Assembly (NCBI GenBank): GCA_964645705.1
Contig: CAZYAB010000002.1
Coordinates: 62,001-126,000, forward strand
Direction: 5' to 3'
Source: CAXGTL01 sp964645705
GTDB taxonomy: Archaea > Nanobdellota > Nanobdellia > Woesearchaeales > CAXGTL01
Length of the DNA stretch: 64,000 nucleotides
In this document: positions 63,007 to 64,000 of the stretch, in pieces
Layout of the letters: each line of letters starts with the position of its first letter
Position numbering within the stretch: position 1 is the stretch's first letter
Program-made: the position numbers and the translations under genes
Notes under the pieces: model-generated
Database searches by the model: none
Told to the model about the DNA's origin: nothing
Seen by the model: the letters and a program-made list of their open reading frames with translations, nothing else

Positions 63007-63642
63007 TTATTCTTTTAATCTTGTATCAAGTTCTTTTTCAATAACTCTTTTAACACCATCTTTGGTGATTGTCAATACGTCTACTCCGTTTCCAGAAGCA
63101 ATGTCTCTTTGCATTGCAGCATTCACAGATTTTAATGCAAGCTTTACTCCTTCATCAACAGTCATAGCTTCTTTATATAATGTTTCTAAAACACCAAAAG
63201 CATAAACAGATCCTGACCCAGAACATGTGAAATCTTTGTGTTCTGATAATGATCCATCAGGAAAAATATCATAAAGAGTAAATCCAGAATTATCAACACC
63301 AGCAAACAAGAAATGAGATATTCCTGGTATTGTTGAGAACTTTCTTATGTTTTGATAAACTAGTCCTGCTAATAAGTTAGCAGTTTCTTTAACAGTAGGA
63401 TCTCTATCAACTCTAATAGATTTTAGCTTTATCTCTGCCCTTACTAGTTTAACCATGAGCTGTATATCAGAAACAGTGCCTGCTGTTGTAAGAGCCATTT
63501 TATTAGTGATTTCGTGTATTTTTTGTTCTTTTTTATGCATTACTAAGTATCCTGCCGTTGCTCTTTTATCAGCAGCTAAAACTATTCCATCTTTACATAC
63601 AATTCCTATAGTTGTAGTACCAGTTTTCAGAGTTTTTTCCAT
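63007..63642 (-). CDS. psmB: Proteasome subunit beta
   Basis: The 211-residue catalytic subunit of the archaeal 20S proteasome. A short propeptide (MEKTLKTG) precedes Thr9 (TTTIGIVCKDGIVLAADKRAT), the N-terminal nucleophile after autocleavage; Asp and Lys of the active site follow in the AADKRAT segment. Other family blocks are HFLFAGVDNSGFTLYDIFPDGS and CSGSGSVYAFGVLE. No alpha-subunit gene is in the window. It is a core archaeal gene and the natural endpoint for the Mpa-like ATPase encoded at 32642. Confidence 0.95.
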   Translation of the reverse strand: MEKTLKTGTTTIGIVCKDGIVLAADKRATAGYLVMHKKEQKIHEITNKMALTTAGTVSDIQLMVKLVRAEIKLKSIRVDRDPTVKETANLLAGLVYQNIRKFSTIPGISHFLFAGVDNSGFTLYDIFPDGSLSEHKDFTCSGSGSVYAFGVLETLYKEAMTVDEGVKLALKSVNAAMQRDIASGNGVDVLTITKDGVKRVIEKELDTRLKE

Positions 63643-63705
63643 ATTCTCAACCTCTTACGAGAATTCTATATGTAGTTAGGAAGGGGTTATTTATAAAGCT
63701 TACGC

Positions 63706-64000
63706 TTAATAACTCTTACCAAAATACATCCAAACCTTGCTCTTTTTACCACAATGCACACATTTACCTTTATCTTTTGGTTGTTTAAATGGAATATTAA
63801 GTGTTTTAGCACCGCCTGTTTTATCCTTTATCCAGTCTTCACATTCTTCTTCAGCACACCACGGTGCAAATGCCAGTTTACCACTTGTCACTATTTTTTT
63901 TAATTCATCAAAATCTTTTGGTTTAACAATATGTGATTCAAGATAATGTTTTGCTTTGACAAACATGTCATGTTGCATTTGGTTTAGCATATCTTTAACT
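63706..64000 (-). CDS. proS: Prolyl-tRNA synthetase, C-terminal part (runs off the window)
   Basis: The reading frame is open to the window edge, so the 5' part of the gene is missing. The visible 98 residues match the zinc-binding C-terminal domain of archaeal/eukaryotic-type ProRS: LAFAPWCAEEECEDWIKDKTGGAKTLNIPF, GKCVHCGKKSKVWMYFGKSY, with the C-terminal Tyr typical of this class. The Cys residues are the likely zinc ligands. Confidence 0.85.
   Translation of the reverse strand, partial: VKDMLNQMQHDMFVKAKHYLESHIVKPKDFDELKKIVTSGKLAFAPWCAEEECEDWIKDKTGGAKTLNIPFKQPKDKGKCVHCGKKSKVWMYFGKSY

Overview
The window looks like a piece of an AT-rich archaeal chromosome, probably a DPANN-type lineage (Woesearchaeota/Pacearchaeota-like; inference from gene content). 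Support comes from archaeal marker genes: a TrmB regulator, two archaeal beta-CASP nucleases (aCPSF2-like and KH-domain aCPSF1/FttA next to the proteasome beta subunit), the C-terminus of an archaeal-type prolyl-tRNA synthetase, AbrB-PhoU regulators, TATA-box promoters, some leaderless starts and poly-T terminators. A DNA gyrase B gene is also present.

Layout. 1-16 kb is mostly core: a secreted beta-rich protein, TrmB, a Hel308 N-terminal fragment, a P-type ATPase and a CaCA cation exchanger, an aCPSF2-like nuclease, an AbrB-like protein, two alpha-helical repeat proteins, an MFS-like transporter, a DNA glycosylase and gyrB. 61-64 kb is core again (aCPSF1, psmB, proS). Between them lies about 45 kb of accessory sequence. 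16-27 kb is a run of four large and one shorter aminoglycoside-phosphotransferase (APH)-like kinases plus a HAD protein. 27-32 kb holds two AbrB-PhoU regulators, a TPR protein and several very small genes. 32.6-41.2 kb is the centre of interest. 41-49 kb carries a methyltransferase, two receiver-domain proteins, small proteins and a receptor-type Ser/Thr kinase. 50-61 kb is a tightly packed run of secreted or membrane proteins that includes a CHAT/caspase-like peptidase.

Main discovery. Genes at 32.6-41.2 kb form a pupylation-like locus in an archaeal genome: a Mpa/ARC-family proteasomal ATPase, a Dop-like enzyme with a leucine-rich-repeat tail, a 56-residue Pup homologue ending in Glu, a PafA/Dop paralogue that has lost its catalytic residues, and an apparently intact PafA-like ligase. 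The order mpa-dop-pup-pafA matches the actinobacterial cluster. The archaeal proteasome beta gene lies 22 kb downstream. Two further tiny proteins (28.5 and 46.5 kb) end in Glu and share a C-terminal motif, so more than one modifier is possible.

The accessory operons seem to be one regulon. At least eight of their leaders carry a related element (A-rich run, GAG, then GGTGATAGAT-like) near the predicted transcript start. Three AbrB-PhoU regulators are divergent from accessory operons, and palindromes with core ATTAATATTAAT or a 35-bp near-identical element lie in the promoter regions. My working model, which is inference, is that kinases and receiver proteins sense a signal, a surface arm (kinase ectodomain, secreted repeat proteins, CHAT peptidase) contacts the outside, and the Pup-like arm sends tagged proteins to the proteasome.
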